Below the pieces are notes generated by a model, which saw only the letters and a list, made by a program, of their open reading frames with translations, searched no databases and was not told the DNA's origin. Positions 8,427 to 24,908 of a stretch of 64,000 nucleotides of DNA are shown piece by piece; the stretch's first letter is position 1; every line of letters begins with the position of its first letter. Made by a program: the position numbers and the translations under genes. The stretch is taken from the NCBI RefSeq assembly GCF_018417635.1, contig NZ_CP071007.1, positions 730,001 through 794,000 of the forward strand, given 5' to 3'. The stretch is from Pseudomonas sp. SORT22. Its GTDB lineage: Bacteria; Pseudomonadota; Gammaproteobacteria; Pseudomonadales; Pseudomonadaceae.

Positions 8427-11400
8427 ATGGCTTACTCATACACTGAGAAAAAACGTATCCGCAAGGACTTTAGCAAGTTGCCGGACGTCATGGATGTGCC
8501 TTACCTCCTGGCCATCCAGCTGGATTCGTATCGTGAATTCTTGCAAGCGGGAGCGACCAAAGATCAGTTCCGCGACGTGGGCCTGCATGCGGCCTTCAAA
8601 TCGGTTTTCCCGATCATCAGCTACTCCGGCAATGCTGCCCTGGAGTACGTTGGCTATCGTCTGGGCGAACCGGCTTTTGATGTCAAAGAATGCGTACTGC
8701 GTGGCGTGACCTACGCGGTGCCGCTGCGGGTAAAAGTCCGCCTGATCATTTTCGACAAAGAATCGTCGAACAAAGCGATCAAGGACATCAAAGAGCAAGA
8801 AGTCTACATGGGTGAAATCCCCCTGATGACTGAAAACGGTACCTTCGTAATCAACGGTACCGAGCGTGTTATCGTTTCCCAGCTGCACCGTTCGCCGGGC
8901 GTGTTCTTCGATCACGACCGCGGCAAGACGCACAGCTCTGGCAAACTGCTGTACTCGGCGCGGATCATTCCTTACCGCGGCTCGTGGCTGGACTTCGAAT
9001 TCGATCCGAAAGACTGTGTATTCGTCCGTATCGACCGTCGTCGCAAACTGCCTGCGTCGGTTCTGCTGCGCGCGCTGGGCTACAGCACTGAAGAAGTGCT
9101 GGACGCTTTCTACACCACCAACGTTTTCCACGTGTCGGGCGAGAAGCTCAGCCTGGAGCTGGTGCCTCAGCGCCTGCGTGGTGAAGTTGCGGTCATGGAC
9201 ATCCATGACGAAACCGGCAAGGTCATTGTCGAGCAAGGTCGTCGTATCACTGCTCGCCACATCAACCAGCTGGAAAAAGCTGGCGTCAAGCAGCTGGACG
9301 TGCCGCTGGAATACGTCCTGGGCCGCACTACCGCCAAGGCGATCGTGCACCCGGCTACCGGCGAGATCCTGGCTGAGTGCAACACCGAGCTGAGCACCGA
9401 CGTCCTGGTGAAAATCGCCAAGGCCCAGGTTGTTCGCATCGAGACCCTGTACACCAACGACATCGACTGCGGTCCGTTCATCTCGGATACCCTGAAGATC
9501 GACTCCACCAGCAACCAACTGGAAGCGCTGGTCGAGATCTATCGCATGATGCGTCCTGGCGAGCCGCCAACCAAGGATGCCGCCGAGACCCTGTTCAACA
9601 ACCTGTTCTTCAGCGCCGAGCGTTACGACCTGTCGGCCGTTGGCCGCATGAAGTTCAACCGTCGTATCGGTCGCACCGAGATCGAAGGTTCGGGCGTGCT
9701 GAGCAAGGAAGATATCGTCGAGGTCCTCAAGACCCTGGTCGACATCCGTAACGGCAAAGGCATCGTCGACGACATCGACCACCTCGGTAACCGTCGCGTC
9801 CGCTGTGTCGGCGAGATGGCCGAGAACCAGTTCCGCGTTGGCCTGGTGCGTGTAGAGCGCGCGGTCAAAGAGCGTCTGTCGATGGCAGAAAGCGAAGGCC
9901 TGATGCCTCAGGACCTGATCAACGCCAAGCCGGTTGCGGCGGCGGTGAAAGAGTTCTTCGGCTCCAGCCAGCTCTCGCAGTTCATGGACCAGAACAACCC
10001 GCTGTCCGAGATCACCCACAAGCGTCGTGTCTCTGCACTCGGCCCTGGTGGTCTGACCCGTGAGCGCGCAGGCTTCGAAGTCCGTGACGTACACCCGACC
10101 CACTACGGCCGCGTGTGCCCGATCGAGACCCCTGAAGGTCCGAACATCGGTCTGATCAACTCCCTGGCGGCATACGCTCGCACCAACCAGTACGGCTTCC
10201 TGGAAAGCCCGTACCGCGTGGTGAAAGAGGGCGTGGTTACCGACGACATCGTGTTCCTGTCGGCGATCGAAGAAGCTGATCACGTCATCGCCCAGGCTTC
10301 GGCCACGATGAACGAGAAGAAGCACCTGATCGATGAGCTGGTAGCTGTTCGTCACCTGAACGAATTCACCGTCAAGGCGCCGGAAGACGTCACCCTGATG
10401 GACGTTTCGCCGAAGCAGGTAGTTTCGGTTGCAGCGTCGCTGATTCCGTTCCTCGAGCACGACGACGCCAACCGTGCGTTGATGGGTTCGAACATGCAGC
10501 GTCAGGCTGTACCAACCCTGCGCGCCGACAAGCCGCTGGTCGGTACCGGCATGGAGCGCAACGTTGCCCGTGACTCCGGCGTTTGCGTCGTGGCCCGTCG
10601 TGGCGGCGTGATCGACTCTGTCGATGCCAGCCGTATCGTTGTTCGCGTTGCCGATGACGAAGTTGAAACCGGTGAAGCCGGTGTCGACATCTACAACCTG
10701 ACCAAATACACCCGTTCGAACCAGAACACCTGCATCAACCAGCGTCCGCTGGTTAACAAGGGTGACGCGGTTCAGCGTGGCGACATCATGGCCGACGGCC
10801 CGTCCACCGACATGGGTGAACTGGCGCTGGGTCAGAACATGCGCATCGCGTTCATGGCGTGGAACGGCTTCAACTTCGAAGACTCCATCTGCCTGTCCGA
10901 GCGTGTTGTTCAGGAAGACCGCTTCACCACGATCCACATCCAGGAACTGACCTGTGTGGCCCGTGACACCAAGCTTGGCCCAGAGGAAATCACCGCGGAC
11001 ATCCCGAACGTCGGTGAAGCTGCGCTGAACAAGCTGGACGAAGCCGGTATCGTTTATGTTGGTGCTGAAGTTGGCGCTGGCGACATCCTGGTCGGCAAGG
11101 TCACGCCAAAAGGCGAAACCCAGCTGACTCCGGAAGAAAAACTGCTGCGCGCAATCTTCGGTGAGAAAGCCAGCGACGTTAAAGACACCTCCCTGCGCGT
11201 GCCTACCGGCACCAAAGGTACTGTCATCGACGTACAGGTCTTCACCCGTGATGGCGTCGAGCGCGACAGCCGTGCGCTGTCCATCGAGAAGATGCAGCTG
11301 GACGAGATCCGCAAGGACCTCAACGAAGAGTTCCGCATCGTCGAAGGCGCAACCTTCGAACGTCTGCGTTCGGCCCTGAACGGCCAGGTTGTCGACGGTG

Positions 11401-12500
11401 GTGCAGGCCTGAAGAAAGGCACTGTGATCACCAACGAAGTCCTGGACGGTCTGGAGCACGGCCAGTGGTTCAAGCTGCGCATGGCCGAAGACGCGCTGAA
11501 CGAGCAGCTCGAGAAGGCCCAGGCCTACATCGTTGATCGTCGCCGTCTGCTGGACGACAAGTTCGAAGACAAGAAGCGCAAGCTGCAGCAGGGCGATGAC
11601 CTGGCACCGGGCGTACTGAAGATCGTCAAGGTCTACCTGGCAATCCGTCGCCGCATCCAGCCGGGCGACAAGATGGCCGGCCGTCACGGTAACAAAGGTG
11701 TGGTCTCGGTGATCATGCCGGTCGAAGACATGCCGCACGACGCCAACGGTACTCCGGTCGACGTGGTCCTCAACCCGTTGGGCGTACCATCGCGTATGAA
11801 CGTCGGTCAGATCCTCGAAACCCACCTGGGCCTGGCGGCCAAAGGTCTGGGCGAGAAGATCAACCGCATGCTCGAAGAGCAGCGCAAGGTCATCGAGCTG
11901 CGCAAGTTCCTCACCGAGATCTACAACGAGATCGGTGGTCGTCAGGAACAACTGGAGACCTTCTCCGACCAGGAAATCCTGGACCTGGCGAAGAACCTCA
12001 AAGGCGGTGTGCCAATGGCCACTCCAGTCTTCGACGGTGCCAAGGAAAGCGAGATCAAGGCCATGCTGAAGCTGGCAGACATGCCAGAAAGCGGTCAGAT
12101 GCAGCTGTTCGACGGTCGTACCGGCAACAAGTTCGAGCGTCATGTGACCGTTGGTTACATGTACATGCTCAAGCTGAACCACTTGGTGGACGACAAGATG
12201 CACGCGCGTTCCACTGGTTCTTACAGCCTGGTTACCCAGCAGCCGCTGGGTGGTAAGGCGCAGTTCGGTGGTCAGCGTTTCGGGGAGATGGAAGTGTGGG
12301 CGCTGGAAGCATACGGCGCGGCATACACCCTGCAAGAAATGCTCACAGTGAAGTCGGACGACGTGAACGGTCGGACCAAGATGTACAAAAACATCGTGGA
12401 CGGCGATCACCGTATGGAGCCGGGCATGCCCGAGTCCTTCAACGTGTTGATCAAAGAGATTCGTTCGCTCGGTATCGATATCGATCTGGAAACCGAATAA
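8427..12500 (+). CDS. rpoB: DNA-directed RNA polymerase subunit beta
   Basis: The predicted protein is 1357 aa (E. coli 1342). It forms one pincer of the core enzyme and binds rifampicin. The rifampicin-resistance cluster [15 protein letters not shown] begins at residue 512. Its key residues D521, H531 and S536 (E. coli D516, H526, S531) are wild type, so no common resistance change is present. The C terminus ([20 protein letters not shown]) contacts beta prime. The ATG at 8427 begins [15 protein letters not shown] as in other pseudomonads. It is 64 nt before rpoC. Confidence 0.99.
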   Translation: MAYSYTEKKRIRKDFSKLPDVMDVPYLLAIQLDSYREFLQAGATKDQFRDVGLHAAFKSVFPIISYSGNAALEYVGYRLGEPAFDVKECVLRGVTYAVPLRVKVRLIIFDKESSNKAIKDIKEQEVYMGEIPLMTENGTFVINGTERVIVSQLHRSPGVFFDHDRGKTHSSGKLLYSARIIPYRGSWLDFEFDPKDCVFVRIDRRRKLPASVLLRALGYSTEEVLDAFYTTNVFHVSGEKLSLELVPQRLRGEVAVMDIHDETGKVIVEQGRRITARHINQLEKAGVKQLDVPLEYVLGRTTAKAIVHPATGEILAECNTELSTDVLVKIAKAQVVRIETLYTNDIDCGPFISDTLKIDSTSNQLEALVEIYRMMRPGEPPTKDAAETLFNNLFFSAERYDLSAVGRMKFNRRIGRTEIEGSGVLSKEDIVEVLKTLVDIRNGKGIVDDIDHLGNRRVRCVGEMAENQFRVGLVRVERAVKERLSMAESEGLMPQDLINAKPVAAAVKEFFGSSQLSQFMDQNNPLSEITHKRRVSALGPGGLTRERAGFEVRDVHPTHYGRVCPIETPEGPNIGLINSLAAYARTNQYGFLESPYRVVKEGVVTDDIVFLSAIEEADHVIAQASATMNEKKHLIDELVAVRHLNEFTVKAPEDVTLMDVSPKQVVSVAASLIPFLEHDDANRALMGSNMQRQAVPTLRADKPLVGTGMERNVARDSGVCVVARRGGVIDSVDASRIVVRVADDEVETGEAGVDIYNLTKYTRSNQNTCINQRPLVNKGDAVQRGDIMADGPSTDMGELALGQNMRIAFMAWNGFNFEDSICLSERVVQEDRFTTIHIQELTCVARDTKLGPEEITADIPNVGEAALNKLDEAGIVYVGAEVGAGDILVGKVTPKGETQLTPEEKLLRAIFGEKASDVKDTSLRVPTGTKGTVIDVQVFTRDGVERDSRALSIEKMQLDEIRKDLNEEFRIVEGATFERLRSALNGQVVDGGAGLKKGTVITNEVLDGLEHGQWFKLRMAEDALNEQLEKAQAYIVDRRRLLDDKFEDKKRKLQQGDDLAPGVLKIVKVYLAIRRRIQPGDKMAGRHGNKGVVSVIMPVEDMPHDANGTPVDVVLNPLGVPSRMNVGQILETHLGLAAKGLGEKINRMLEEQRKVIELRKFLTEIYNEIGGRQEQLETFSDQEILDLAKNLKGGVPMATPVFDGAKESEIKAMLKLADMPESGQMQLFDGRTGNKFERHVTVGYMYMLKLNHLVDDKMHARSTGSYSLVTQQPLGGKAQFGGQRFGEMEVWALEAYGAAYTLQEMLTVKSDDVNGRTKMYKNIVDGDHRMEPGMPESFNVLIKEIRSLGIDIDLETE

Positions 12501-12564
12501 CACGTGACGCGAATCGGGAGCGTGGCTGAAAAGCCCGCTCCCTGCTCCGCCAGGAGGAAAGGCC

Positions 12565-16764
<4,200 letters not shown>

Positions 16765-16775
16765 AAGTAGGATAG

Positions 16776-16855
16776 GGCCCCGGCAAACCTGTTTTGGCCA
16801 TCGGCGACATAATTTGTTGCCGATGACTGGAAGGGGAGGGCCGGGGCCTTGTCTT
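16776..16855 (+). terminator. Two-tier terminator after rpoC
   Basis: An outer 9-bp GC-only stem (16776-16784 with 16840-16848) encloses a 10-bp inner stem (16799-16808 with 16816-16825). TTGTCTT follows. The -35 of the str promoter begins within 6 nt of the stem. Confidence 0.75.
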
Positions 16856-16882
16856 GACTGGGGGCAAGATCCTCTTTAGACT
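16854..16882 (+). promoter_or_regulatory. Sigma-70 promoter of the str operon
   Basis: TTGACT (16854-16859) and TAGACT (16877-16882) are separated by 17 bp. The predicted start, near 16889, leaves a leader of about 86 nt before rpsL. Confidence 0.75.
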
Positions 16883-16974
16883 CTTGTACCCCTAAATTTG
16901 GTGGGACTCCGTCCTGCCAATTTTTGCTTTTCTTGCAAGACAATAGCGTCGCAAGACAACAGTGGAGCTAGTAG

Positions 16975-17346
16975 ATGGCAACTATCAACCAGCTGGTACG
17001 TCAGCCGCGTAAGCGTATCGTCGAGAAATCCGACGTTCCTGCGCTGCAGAACTGCCCGCAACGTCGTGGCGTGTGCACCCGTGTGTACACCACCACGCCG
17101 AAAAAACCTAACTCGGCACTGCGTAAAGTTTGCCGTGTGCGTCTGACCAACGGTTTCGAGGTTTCCTCGTACATCGGCGGTGAAGGCCACAACCTGCAAG
17201 AGCACAGCGTCGTACTGATCCGTGGCGGTCGTGTAAAAGACTTGCCAGGTGTTCGTTACCACACCGTTCGCGGCTCCCTGGATACCTCCGGCGTCAAAGG
17301 TCGTAACCAAGGTCGTTCGAAGTACGGTACCAAGCGTCCGAAGTAA
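16975..17346 (+). CDS. rpsL: 30S ribosomal protein S12
   Basis: The predicted protein is 123 aa. S12 lies at the decoding centre and sets translational accuracy. The [13 protein letters not shown] loop contains K43, and the [11 protein letters not shown] loop contains K88; both are wild type, so no streptomycin-resistance change is seen. It is the first gene of the str operon (rpsL-rpsG-fusA-tufA). Confidence 0.98.
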
Positions 17347-17466
17347 TCGGCCGTTTGTCGCAGTTTGCAGTTATCAATTTTATTGAGTCGATAAGAGTAA
17401 GGTCGGGCACGCACCCTTAAGGGGCACTGTCCCGGGCTAACCTGAAGACCGTTTGAGGGCTTATCA
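17347..17466 (+). promoter_or_regulatory. rpsL-rpsG intercistronic region, possible S7 regulatory site
   Basis: This 120-nt gap contains a foldable core (GGGCACGCACCCTTAAGGGG, then CACTGTCCCGGGC) just upstream of rpsG. In E. coli the S12-S7 gap is where S7 represses its own translation. The equivalence here is positional only. Confidence 0.3.
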
Positions 17467-17937
17467 ATGCCAAGACGTCGTGTAGCAGCCAAGCGTGAGA
17501 TTCTGGACGATCCAAAATACGGAAGCCAGATCCTCGCCAAGTTCATGAACCACGTAATGGAAAGCGGCAAAAAAGCCGTTGCCGAGCGTATCGTTTACGG
17601 TGCACTGGACAAGGTTAAAGAACGCAAGAACAGCGATCCCCTGGAAATCTTCGAGAAAGCTCTCGACGCCATCGCTCCGCTGGTCGAAGTTAAGTCGCGC
17701 CGTGTTGGCGGTGCCACTTACCAGGTTCCTGTTGAAGTTCGTCCATCCCGTCGTAACGCCCTGGCAATGCGCTGGTTGGTAGACTACGCCCGCAAGCGTG
17801 GCGAGAAGTCCATGGCTCTGCGCCTGGCTGGCGAGCTGCTGGATGCTGCTGAAGGCAAAGGTGCTGCAGTCAAGAAGCGTGAAGACGTACACCGTATGGC
17901 CGAAGCCAACAAAGCGTTCTCGCACTACCGCTTCTAA
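17467..17937 (+). CDS. rpsG: 30S ribosomal protein S7
   Basis: The predicted protein is 156 aa. S7 nucleates assembly of the 30S head by binding the 3' major domain of 16S rRNA. It begins [20 protein letters not shown] and keeps the conserved [14 protein letters not shown] strand and a basic C-terminal helix. In E. coli S7 is the autoregulator of the str operon. Confidence 0.98.
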   Translation: MPRRRVAAKREILDDPKYGSQILAKFMNHVMESGKKAVAERIVYGALDKVKERKNSDPLEIFEKALDAIAPLVEVKSRRVGGATYQVPVEVRPSRRNALAMRWLVDYARKRGEKSMALRLAGELLDAAEGKGAAVKKREDVHRMAEANKAFSHYRF

Positions 17938-17967
17938 TTCTGGCATCACTATTTTTGCGAGGGCTCT

Positions 17968-20115
17968 ATGGCTCGTACTACACCAATCAACCGCTACCGT
18001 AACATCGGTATTTGCGCGCACGTTGACGCGGGCAAAACTACCACTACCGAGCGGATCCTGTTCTACACAGGCCTGAGCCACAAGATGGGCGAGGTGCATG
18101 ACGGCGCCGCGACCACCGACTGGATGGTGCAGGAGCAGGAGCGGGGTATTACCATTACCTCCGCTGCTGTTACCACCTTCTGGCAGGGTTCCCGTGGCCA
18201 GTATGACAACTACCGCGTAAACGTCATCGATACCCCCGGCCACGTTGACTTCACCATTGAAGTAGAACGTTCGCTGCGCGTACTCGACGGCGCGGTCGTT
18301 GTGTTCTGCGGCACTTCCGGCGTTGAGCCACAGTCCGAAACCGTATGGCGTCAAGCCAACAAGTACGGCGTTCCACGTGTTGTTTACGTGAACAAGATGG
18401 ACCGTGCCGGTGCCAACTTCCTGCGCGTCGTAGGTCAGATCAAGAACCGTCTGGGTCACACCCCGGTTCCTGTTCAGCTGGCCATCGGTTCGGAAGATAA
18501 CTTCCAGGGTCAGGTCGACCTGATCAAGATGAAGGCTATCTACTGGAACGACGACGACAAAGGCACCACTTATCGCGAGGAAGAAATTCCTGCCGATATG
18601 CTGGAGCTGGCTGAAGAGTGGCGCGCCAATATGGTCGAAGCCGCTGCCGAAGCTAACGAAGAGCTGATGAACAAGTACCTTGAAGAAGGTGAGCTGACCG
18701 TCGAAGAAATCAAAGCCGGTCTGCGCGCGCGCACCCTGGCCAGCGAGATCGTTCCGGCTGTCTGCGGTTCGTCGTTCAAGAACAAGGGCGTTCCCCTGGT
18801 TCTCGACGCCGTTATCGACTTCCTGCCTGCTCCGACCGAAATCCCGGCGATCAAGGGTATCCACCCTGATCTGATCGAGAAGCCGAAAGAAGAGCTGGTT
18901 GACGCCGACTACGACGAGCGTCATGCCGACGACAACGAGCCGTTCTCGGCTCTGGCGTTCAAGATTGCCACCGACCCGTTCGTGGGTACTCTGACCTTCG
19001 TCCGCGTTTACTCGGGTATGCTGCAGTCCGGCGACTCCGTGATCAACTCGGTCAAGGGCAAGAAAGAGCGCGTTGGTCGTATGGTGCAGATGCACGCCAA
19101 CCAGCGTGAAGAAATCAAAGAAGTACTGGCAGGCGACATCGCTGCTCTGATCGGCATGAAGGACGTCACCACCGGTGACACCCTGTGCAACGCCGACAAG
19201 CCGATCATCCTCGAGCGTATGGACTTCCCGGAGCCTGTGATCTCGGTAGCTGTTGAGCCGAAGACCAAGCAAGACCAGGAAAAGATGGGTATCGCACTGG
19301 GCAAGCTGGCTCAGGAAGACCCGTCGTTCCGCGTCAAAACCGACGAAGAAACCGGCCAGACCATCATCTCCGGTATGGGTGAGCTTCACCTGGACATCCT
19401 CGTTGACCGCATGAAGCGCGAGTTCAACGTCGAAGCCAACATTGGTAAGCCACAGGTTTCGTACCGCGAGCAGATCACCAAGGACAACGTCGAGATCGAA
19501 GGTAAGTTCGTTCGTCAGTCCGGTGGTCGCGGTCAGTTCGGTCACTGCTGGATTCGCTTCTCGCAGCCAACAGTGGACGCACAAGGCAACATCACCGAAG
19601 GCCTGGAATTCACCAACGAGGTTGTAGGTGGTGTGGTTCCTAAGGAATACATCCCGGCGATCCAGAAGGGTATCGAAGAGCAGATGAAGAACGGCATCGT
19701 TGCCGGCTATCCGCTGATCGGCCTGAAGGCTACCGTGTTTGATGGTTCCTACCACGACGTCGACTCCAACGAGATGGCGTTCAAGGTGGCGGCCTCCATG
19801 GCGACCAAGCAACTCGCAGCCAAAGGCGGCGGTAAAGTGCTTGAGCCGATCATGAAGGTAGAAGTTGTGACCCCTGAGGACTACATGGGTGACGTGATGG
19901 GTGACCTGAACCGTCGTCGTGGTCTGATCCAGGGTATGGAAGATTCGGTGTCCGGCAAGGTTGTCCGTGCTGAAGTTCCGCTCGGAGAAATGTTCGGTTA
20001 TGCGACCGACGTTCGTTCCATGTCTCAGGGTCGCGCGAGCTACTCCATGGAATTCTCCAAATACGCCGAAGCTCCGTCGAATATCGTCGAAGCACTCGTT
20101 AAAAAACAAGGCTAA
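17968..20115 (+). CDS. fusA: Elongation factor G
   Basis: The predicted protein is 715 aa. EF-G drives ribosomal translocation and, with RRF, ribosome recycling. The G domain shows [15 protein letters not shown] (P-loop), [11 protein letters not shown] (switch I), DTPGHVDF and NKMDR. Domains II-V follow, with the [12 protein letters not shown] stretch in domain IV. It sits in the str operon between rpsG and tufA, so it is the housekeeping copy. The annotated ATG gives the family N terminus [12 protein letters not shown]. Confidence 0.98.
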   Translation: MARTTPINRYRNIGICAHVDAGKTTTTERILFYTGLSHKMGEVHDGAATTDWMVQEQERGITITSAAVTTFWQGSRGQYDNYRVNVIDTPGHVDFTIEVERSLRVLDGAVVVFCGTSGVEPQSETVWRQANKYGVPRVVYVNKMDRAGANFLRVVGQIKNRLGHTPVPVQLAIGSEDNFQGQVDLIKMKAIYWNDDDKGTTYREEEIPADMLELAEEWRANMVEAAAEANEELMNKYLEEGELTVEEIKAGLRARTLASEIVPAVCGSSFKNKGVPLVLDAVIDFLPAPTEIPAIKGIHPDLIEKPKEELVDADYDERHADDNEPFSALAFKIATDPFVGTLTFVRVYSGMLQSGDSVINSVKGKKERVGRMVQMHANQREEIKEVLAGDIAALIGMKDVTTGDTLCNADKPIILERMDFPEPVISVAVEPKTKQDQEKMGIALGKLAQEDPSFRVKTDEETGQTIISGMGELHLDILVDRMKREFNVEANIGKPQVSYREQITKDNVEIEGKFVRQSGGRGQFGHCWIRFSQPTVDAQGNITEGLEFTNEVVGGVVPKEYIPAIQKGIEEQMKNGIVAGYPLIGLKATVFDGSYHDVDSNEMAFKVAASMATKQLAAKGGGKVLEPIMKVEVVTPEDYMGDVMGDLNRRRGLIQGMEDSVSGKVVRAEVPLGEMFGYATDVRSMSQGRASYSMEFSKYAEAPSNIVEALVKKQG

Positions 20116-20145
20116 TCCAGCCCTTTAGGCAAGAGGTTCACTGTC

Positions 20146-21339
20146 GTGGCTAAAGAAAAATTTGATCGTTCCCTTCCGCACGTCAACGTTGGCACCATCG
20201 GTCACGTTGACCACGGTAAAACCACTCTGACTGCAGCTCTGACTCGCGTCTGCTCCGAAGTTTTCGGTTCGGCCGTCGTCGAATTCGACAAGATCGACAG
20301 CGCTCCAGAAGAGAAAGCTCGCGGTATCACCATCAACACCGCACACGTCGAGTACAACTCGAACATTCGTCACTACGCTCACGTCGACTGCCCAGGTCAC
20401 GCTGACTACGTGAAGAACATGATCACCGGTGCTGCCCAGATGGACGGCGCGATCCTGGTTTGCTCGGCCGCCGATGGTCCGATGCCACAAACCCGTGAGC
20501 ACATCCTGCTGTCCCGTCAGGTTGGCGTTCCGTACATCGTGGTCTTCCTGAACAAGGCTGACCTGGTAGACGACGCTGAGCTGCTGGAACTGGTCGAGAT
20601 GGAAGTTCGCGACCTGCTGTCCACCTATGACTTCCCAGGCGACGACACCCCGATCATCATCGGTTCGGCTCGTATGGCGCTGGAAGGCAAAGACGACAAC
20701 GAAATGGGCACCACCGCTGTCAAGAAGCTGGTTGAGACTCTGGATAGCTACATCCCAGAGCCTGAGCGCGCTATCGACAAGCCGTTCCTGATGCCAATCG
20801 AAGACGTATTCTCGATCTCGGGTCGTGGTACTGTTGTTACCGGTCGTATCGAGCGTGGTATCGTCCGCGTTCAAGACGCCCTGGAAATCGTTGGTCTGCG
20901 TGACACCACCACCACCACCTGCACCGGTGTTGAGATGTTCCGCAAGCTGCTGGACGAAGGTCGTGCTGGCGAGAACTGCGGCGTGCTGCTGCGCGGCACC
21001 AAGCGTGACGACGTTGAGCGTGGCCAGGTTCTGGTCAAGCCAGGTTCGGTCAAGCCGCACACCAAGTTCACCGCAGAAGTTTACGTTCTGAGCAAAGAAG
21101 AAGGCGGCCGTCACACTCCGTTCTTCAAAGGCTACCGTCCACAGTTCTACTTCCGTACTACTGACGTGACTGGTAACTGCGAGCTGCCAGAAGGCGTTGA
21201 AATGGTAATGCCAGGTGACAACATTCAGATGACTGTTACCCTGATCAAAACCATCGCGATGGAAGACGGTCTGCGTTTCGCTATCCGTGAAGGCGGTCGT
21301 ACCGTCGGCGCCGGCGTCGTAGCCAAAATCATCGAGTAA
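20146..21339 (+). CDS. tufA: Elongation factor Tu (tufA copy, str operon)
   Basis: The predicted protein is 397 aa, and I saw no amino-acid difference from the copy at 3538. It starts with GTG (20146), whereas the other copy starts with ATG. Most of the gene is nearly identical in nucleotides to tufB, but about the first 105 and last 35 nt are diverged. It is 30 nt after fusA and ends the str operon before a strong terminator. Confidence 0.98.
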   Translation: MAKEKFDRSLPHVNVGTIGHVDHGKTTLTAALTRVCSEVFGSAVVEFDKIDSAPEEKARGITINTAHVEYNSNIRHYAHVDCPGHADYVKNMITGAAQMDGAILVCSAADGPMPQTREHILLSRQVGVPYIVVFLNKADLVDDAELLELVEMEVRDLLSTYDFPGDDTPIIIGSARMALEGKDDNEMGTTAVKKLVETLDSYIPEPERAIDKPFLMPIEDVFSISGRGTVVTGRIERGIVRVQDALEIVGLRDTTTTTCTGVEMFRKLLDEGRAGENCGVLLRGTKRDDVERGQVLVKPGSVKPHTKFTAEVYVLSKEEGGRHTPFFKGYRPQFYFRTTDVTGNCELPEGVEMVMPGDNIQMTVTLIKTIAMEDGLRFAIREGGRTVGAGVVAKIIE

Positions 21340-21358
21340 TCGTTGATCGCTTAAAAAG

Positions 21359-21383
21359 GCCCCCGCTCAGCGGGGGCTTTTTT
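21359..21383 (+). terminator. Terminator of the str operon
   Basis: An 8-bp GC stem GCCCCCGC/GCGGGGGC with loop TCA (21359-21377) is followed by TTTTTT. It ends the str operon 7 nt before the S10 operon -35. Confidence 0.92.
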
Positions 21384-21389
21384 ATTGGG

Positions 21390-21418
21390 TTGACACTCAG
21401 TGGGGCCCTCTATAGAAT
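21390..21418 (+). promoter_or_regulatory. Sigma-70 promoter of the S10 operon
   Basis: A consensus -35 TTGACA (21390-21395), a 17-bp spacer and a -10 TAGAAT (21413-21418, within TATAGAAT). It leaves a leader of about 57 nt before rpsJ. Confidence 0.85.
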
Positions 21419-21481
21419 CACGCCTCCTTTTAACGGGCGTAGTGCGCCCGGTGGGAATAGCAGCCTGGAGTCTGAAATCCA

Positions 21482-21793
21482 ATGCAAAATCAGCAAATCC
21501 GTATCAGGTTGAAGGCTTTTGACCATCGCCTGATCGACCAATCCACCCAGGAAATCGTGGAAACCGCGAAACGTACTGGTGCTCAAGTGCGTGGTCCAAT
21601 TCCACTGCCTACCCGTAAAGAGCGGTTCACCGTTCTGGTCTCCCCGCACGTCAACAAAGACGCGCGTGACCAGTACGAGATCCGTACTCATAAGCGCGTA
21701 CTGGACATCGTCCAGCCAACGGATAAAACCGTTGATGCTCTTATGAAGCTTGATCTTGCGGCCGGTGTGGAAGTGCAGATCAGCCTCGGCTAA
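21482..21793 (+). CDS. rpsJ: 30S ribosomal protein S10
   Basis: The predicted protein is 103 aa. S10 is part of the 30S head and also acts as NusE in antitermination complexes with NusB and NusG. It begins [20 protein letters not shown] and keeps the [16 protein letters not shown] loop. It is the first gene of the S10 operon. In E. coli the short leader is the target of L4 autoregulation; the leader here is much shorter. Confidence 0.98.
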
Positions 21794-21873
21794 GACACGG
21801 TCTTAGTCGTGTAACGCTCTGAAATGGGCGGCCATAGCGGGTGAAAGCCCCGTACACTCATGAGGTTTACAAC

Positions 21874-22509
21874 ATGACTATTGGTGTAGTCGGTCGTAAA
21901 TGCGGTATGACCCGTATTTTCACCGAAGAAGGTGTCTCCATTCCGGTCACGGTCATTGAGATCGAGCCGAATCGCGTCACCCAGTTCAAAACTGAAGAAA
22001 CCGATGGCTATCGTGCAGTGCAAGTCACTGTCGGTGAGCGTCGCGCTTCGCGCGTGACTGCTGCTCAAGCAGGTCACTTCGCCAAGGCGAACGTTGCCGC
22101 GGGTCGCGGTGTCTGGGAGTTCCGCCTTGAAGAAGGTGAGTTCCAGGCCGGTGATTCGATCAACGCTGAAATCTTCGCTGCAGGTCAGCTGGTAGACGTT
22201 ACCGGCCAGTCCAAGGGTAAAGGCTTTGCCGGTACCATCAAGCGCTGGAATTTCCGCGGTCAAGATAACACCCACGGTAACTCCGTCTCCCACCGCGTCC
22301 CGGGCTCTATCGGCCAGTGCCAGACTCCTGGTCGTGTATTCAAGGGCAAAAAAATGTCCGGTCACATGGGCGCCGAGCGCGTGACCGTTCAGTCCCTCGA
22401 AGTAGTGCGCGTCGACGCTGAACGCAATCTGTTGCTGGTCAAGGGTGCCGTTCCAGGCGCAACTGGCAGCGATCTGGTTGTGCGTCCGGCTGCCAAGGCT
22501 CGCGGTTAA
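21874..22509 (+). CDS. rplC: 50S ribosomal protein L3
   Basis: The predicted protein is 211 aa. L3 is an early-assembly protein whose loop reaches the peptidyl-transferase centre. I chose the ATG at 21874 ([20 protein letters not shown]), preceded by GAGG. An upstream in-frame ATG at 21841 would add 11 residues not found in homologues. The conserved [15 protein letters not shown] loop, which includes the methylated glutamine of E. coli L3, is intact. Confidence 0.97.
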   Translation: MTIGVVGRKCGMTRIFTEEGVSIPVTVIEIEPNRVTQFKTEETDGYRAVQVTVGERRASRVTAAQAGHFAKANVAAGRGVWEFRLEEGEFQAGDSINAEIFAAGQLVDVTGQSKGKGFAGTIKRWNFRGQDNTHGNSVSHRVPGSIGQCQTPGRVFKGKKMSGHMGAERVTVQSLEVVRVDAERNLLLVKGAVPGATGSDLVVRPAAKARG

Positions 22510-22521
22510 GGGGAAGCTGAC

Positions 22522-23124
22522 ATGCAACTAAATGTAAATGACGCTCAAGCGATCGAAGTTTCCGAACTGACTTTCGGCGGCGAATTCAACGAGACGCTGG
22601 TACACCAAGCAGTCGTGGCCTACATGGCCGGCGGCCGTCAGGGCACCAAACAGCAGAAAACCCGTTCCGACGTTGCTGGTGGCGGTAAGCGCCCATGGCG
22701 TCAGAAAGGCACTGGCCGTGCTCGTGCCGGTACTATCCGTAGCCCAATCTGGCGTGGCGGCGGTACCACTTTCGCAGCTCGTCCTCAGGATCACTCGCAG
22801 AAGCTCAACAAGAAGATGTACCGCGCAGCAATGCGTTCCATCCTCGCTGAGCTGGTGCGTACCGACCGTCTGGTCGTGGTTCAGGACTTCGCTGTTGAAG
22901 CACCGAAAACCAAAGACCTGCTGAACAAGCTGAACGGCATGGGTCTGAGCGACGTTCTGATCGTTTCGGACGCTGTTGATCAGAACCTGTACCTGGCTGC
23001 TCGTAACCTGCCGCACGTCGACGTACGTGACGTACAGGGTTCCGATCCGGTCAGTCTGATCGCATACGACAAAGTGTTGATCACTGTGTCGGCCGTGAAG
23101 AAATTCGAGGAGCTGCTGGGATGA
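22522..23124 (+). CDS. rplD: 50S ribosomal protein L4
   Basis: The predicted protein is 200 aa. L4 lines the exit tunnel through a long loop ([20 protein letters not shown], about residues 38-65), where macrolide-resistance changes arise; the loop appears normal. L4 is the autoregulator of the S10 operon in E. coli. Its 3' end overlaps the rplW start by 4 nt. Confidence 0.97.
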   Translation: MQLNVNDAQAIEVSELTFGGEFNETLVHQAVVAYMAGGRQGTKQQKTRSDVAGGGKRPWRQKGTGRARAGTIRSPIWRGGGTTFAARPQDHSQKLNKKMYRAAMRSILAELVRTDRLVVVQDFAVEAPKTKDLLNKLNGMGLSDVLIVSDAVDQNLYLAARNLPHVDVRDVQGSDPVSLIAYDKVLITVSAVKKFEELLG

Positions 23125-23420
23125 ACCAGGAACGCGTATTTAAAGTCCTCCTTGGCCCGCATGTTTCCGAGAAGGCTACCGTTCTGGCTGAGAAAAAAGG
23201 CCAGTTCGTATTCAAGGTTGCTACTGACGCAACCAAGCTGGAAATCAAGAAAGCTGTCGAAGGCCTGTTCGGCGTAAAAGTCGAAAACGTGTCGACTGTA
23301 AACGTTCTGGGTAAAACCAAGCGTACCGCACGTGGTCTGGGCAAGCGCAATGACTGGAAGAAAGCGATCGTTTCGCTTCAGCCAGGCCAAGATCTCGATT
23401 TCAGCAGCAGTGCTGAGTAA
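23121..23420 (+). CDS. rplW: 50S ribosomal protein L23
   Basis: The predicted protein is 99 aa. L23 lies at the tunnel exit and is the docking site for trigger factor and SRP. It begins [20 protein letters not shown], as is typical. The ATGA overlap with rplD implies translational coupling. Confidence 0.97.
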   Translation: MNQERVFKVLLGPHVSEKATVLAEKKGQFVFKVATDATKLEIKKAVEGLFGVKVENVSTVNVLGKTKRTARGLGKRNDWKKAIVSLQPGQDLDFSSSAE

Positions 23421-23434
23421 GGAAGGGGTGCATC

Positions 23435-24259
23435 ATGGCAATCGTTAAATGCAAACCGACTTCCCCTGGCCGCCGTTTCGTGGTCAAGGTGGTCAACAAG
23501 GAGCTGCATAAAGGCGCTCCTCACGCACCGCTGCTCGAGAAGAAATCGAAGTCTGGTGGTCGTAACAACAATGGCCGTATCACTACTCGTCACGTAGGTG
23601 GTGGTCATAAGCAGCATTACCGTATGGTCGATTTCCGTCGCAACGACAAAGATGGCATCGTCGCCACTGTCGAGCGTATCGAATACGATCCAAACCGTAC
23701 TGCTCACATCGCACTGCTGTGCTACGCAGACGGCGAGCGCCGCTACATCATCGCCCCTAAAGGCGTTGCTGCTGGCGACCAGCTGATCGCAGGCGCTCTG
23801 GCTCCAATCAAGCCAGGCAACTCCCTGCAACTGCGCAACATCCCAGTGGGTAGCACCATTCACGGCATCGAACTGAAGCCGGGCAAAGGTGCACAGATCG
23901 CTCGTTCCGCTGGTGCTTCGGCTCAGCTGATCGCTCGCGAAGGTGTCTATGTGACCCTGCGTCTGCGCTCTGGTGAAATGCGTAAAGTCCTGGCTGAATG
24001 CCGTGCGACCCTGGGTGAAGTCTCGAACTCCGAGCACAGCCTGCGTTCGCTGGGTAAAGCTGGTGCCAAACGCTGGCGTGGCGTTCGCCCAACCGTTCGT
24101 GGTGTTGCCATGAACCCGGTTGACCACCCACATGGTGGTGGTGAAGGTCGTACCTCCGGTGGTCGTCATCCGGTATCGCCATGGGGCTTCCCGACTAAGG
24201 GCGCGAAGACTCGTGGTAATAAGCGTACCGACAACATGATCGTCCGTCGTCGCAAGTAA
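23435..24259 (+). CDS. rplB: 50S ribosomal protein L2
   Basis: The predicted protein is 274 aa. L2 is needed for subunit association and peptidyl-transferase activity. It keeps the C-terminal [20 protein letters not shown] loop with the histidine that approaches the active site. It lies 14 nt after rplW. Confidence 0.98.
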   Translation: MAIVKCKPTSPGRRFVVKVVNKELHKGAPHAPLLEKKSKSGGRNNNGRITTRHVGGGHKQHYRMVDFRRNDKDGIVATVERIEYDPNRTAHIALLCYADGERRYIIAPKGVAAGDQLIAGALAPIKPGNSLQLRNIPVGSTIHGIELKPGKGAQIARSAGASAQLIAREGVYVTLRLRSGEMRKVLAECRATLGEVSNSEHSLRSLGKAGAKRWRGVRPTVRGVAMNPVDHPHGGGEGRTSGGRHPVSPWGFPTKGAKTRGNKRTDNMIVRRRK

Positions 24260-24275
24260 ATAGAGGGATACGACA

Positions 24276-24551
24276 GTGCCACGTTCTCTGAAAAAAGGTC
24301 CTTTTATCGATCTTCACCTACTGAAGAAGATCGAAGTGGCGGCGGAAAAGAACGATCGCAAACCAGTTAAGACCTGGTCGCGCCGTTCCATGATCCTGCC
24401 ACAAATGGTCGGTCTGACCATCGCGGTACACAACGGTCGCCAACACGTCCCAGTTCTCGTGAACGAAGACATGGTCGGCCATAAACTGGGCGAGTTTGCC
24501 GGTACCCGCACTTATCGTGGGCACGTGGCTGACAAGAAAGCCAAGCGTTAA
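24276..24551 (+). CDS. rpsS: 30S ribosomal protein S19
   Basis: The predicted protein is 91 aa. S19 pairs with S13 in the 30S head and contacts A-site tRNA. The start is GTG at 24276, giving the universal N terminus [16 protein letters not shown]. The [16 protein letters not shown] signature is present. Confidence 0.97.
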
Positions 24552-24562
24552 GGGGTAAGGAA

Positions 24563-24895
24563 ATGGAAGTAGCCGCTAAGTTGTCGGGCGCTCGAATCTC
24601 CGCCCAGAAAGCCCGCTTGGTCGCCGACCAGATCCGCGGGAAGAAGGTGGGCGAAGCGCTCAACCTGTTGGCTTTCAGCAGCAAAAAAGCCGCTGAAATC
24701 ATGAAGAAAGTCCTCGAGTCGGCCGTAGCCAACGCCGAGCATAACGAAGGCGCAGACGTTGATGACCTGAAGGTCTCCACCGTTTTCGTCAACGAAGGGC
24801 GTTCGCTGAAGCGCATCATGCCGCGTGCCAAAGGCCGCGCTGATCGCATCGTCAAGCGGTCTTGCCATATCACTGTCAAGGTTGCGGACAAGTAA
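24563..24895 (+). CDS. rplV: 50S ribosomal protein L22
   Basis: The predicted protein is 110 aa. The long beta hairpin that narrows the exit tunnel ([20 protein letters not shown], about residues 76-96) is intact, with no macrolide-type deletion. It lies 11 nt after rpsS. Confidence 0.97.
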
Positions 24896-24908
24896 CGGAG
24901 TCGATCAG

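Noticed and set aside
8436-12503. 1355-aa open frame on the minus strand opposite rpoB
   Set aside because: Its phase mirrors rpoB and its composition follows rpoB codon bias. No start signal, domain or homologue is recognisable. It is a shadow of strong codon usage.
17464-20109. 881-aa open frame opposite rpsG-fusA
   Set aside because: It spans two genes and their gap, and its sequence is a codon-bias shadow without motifs.
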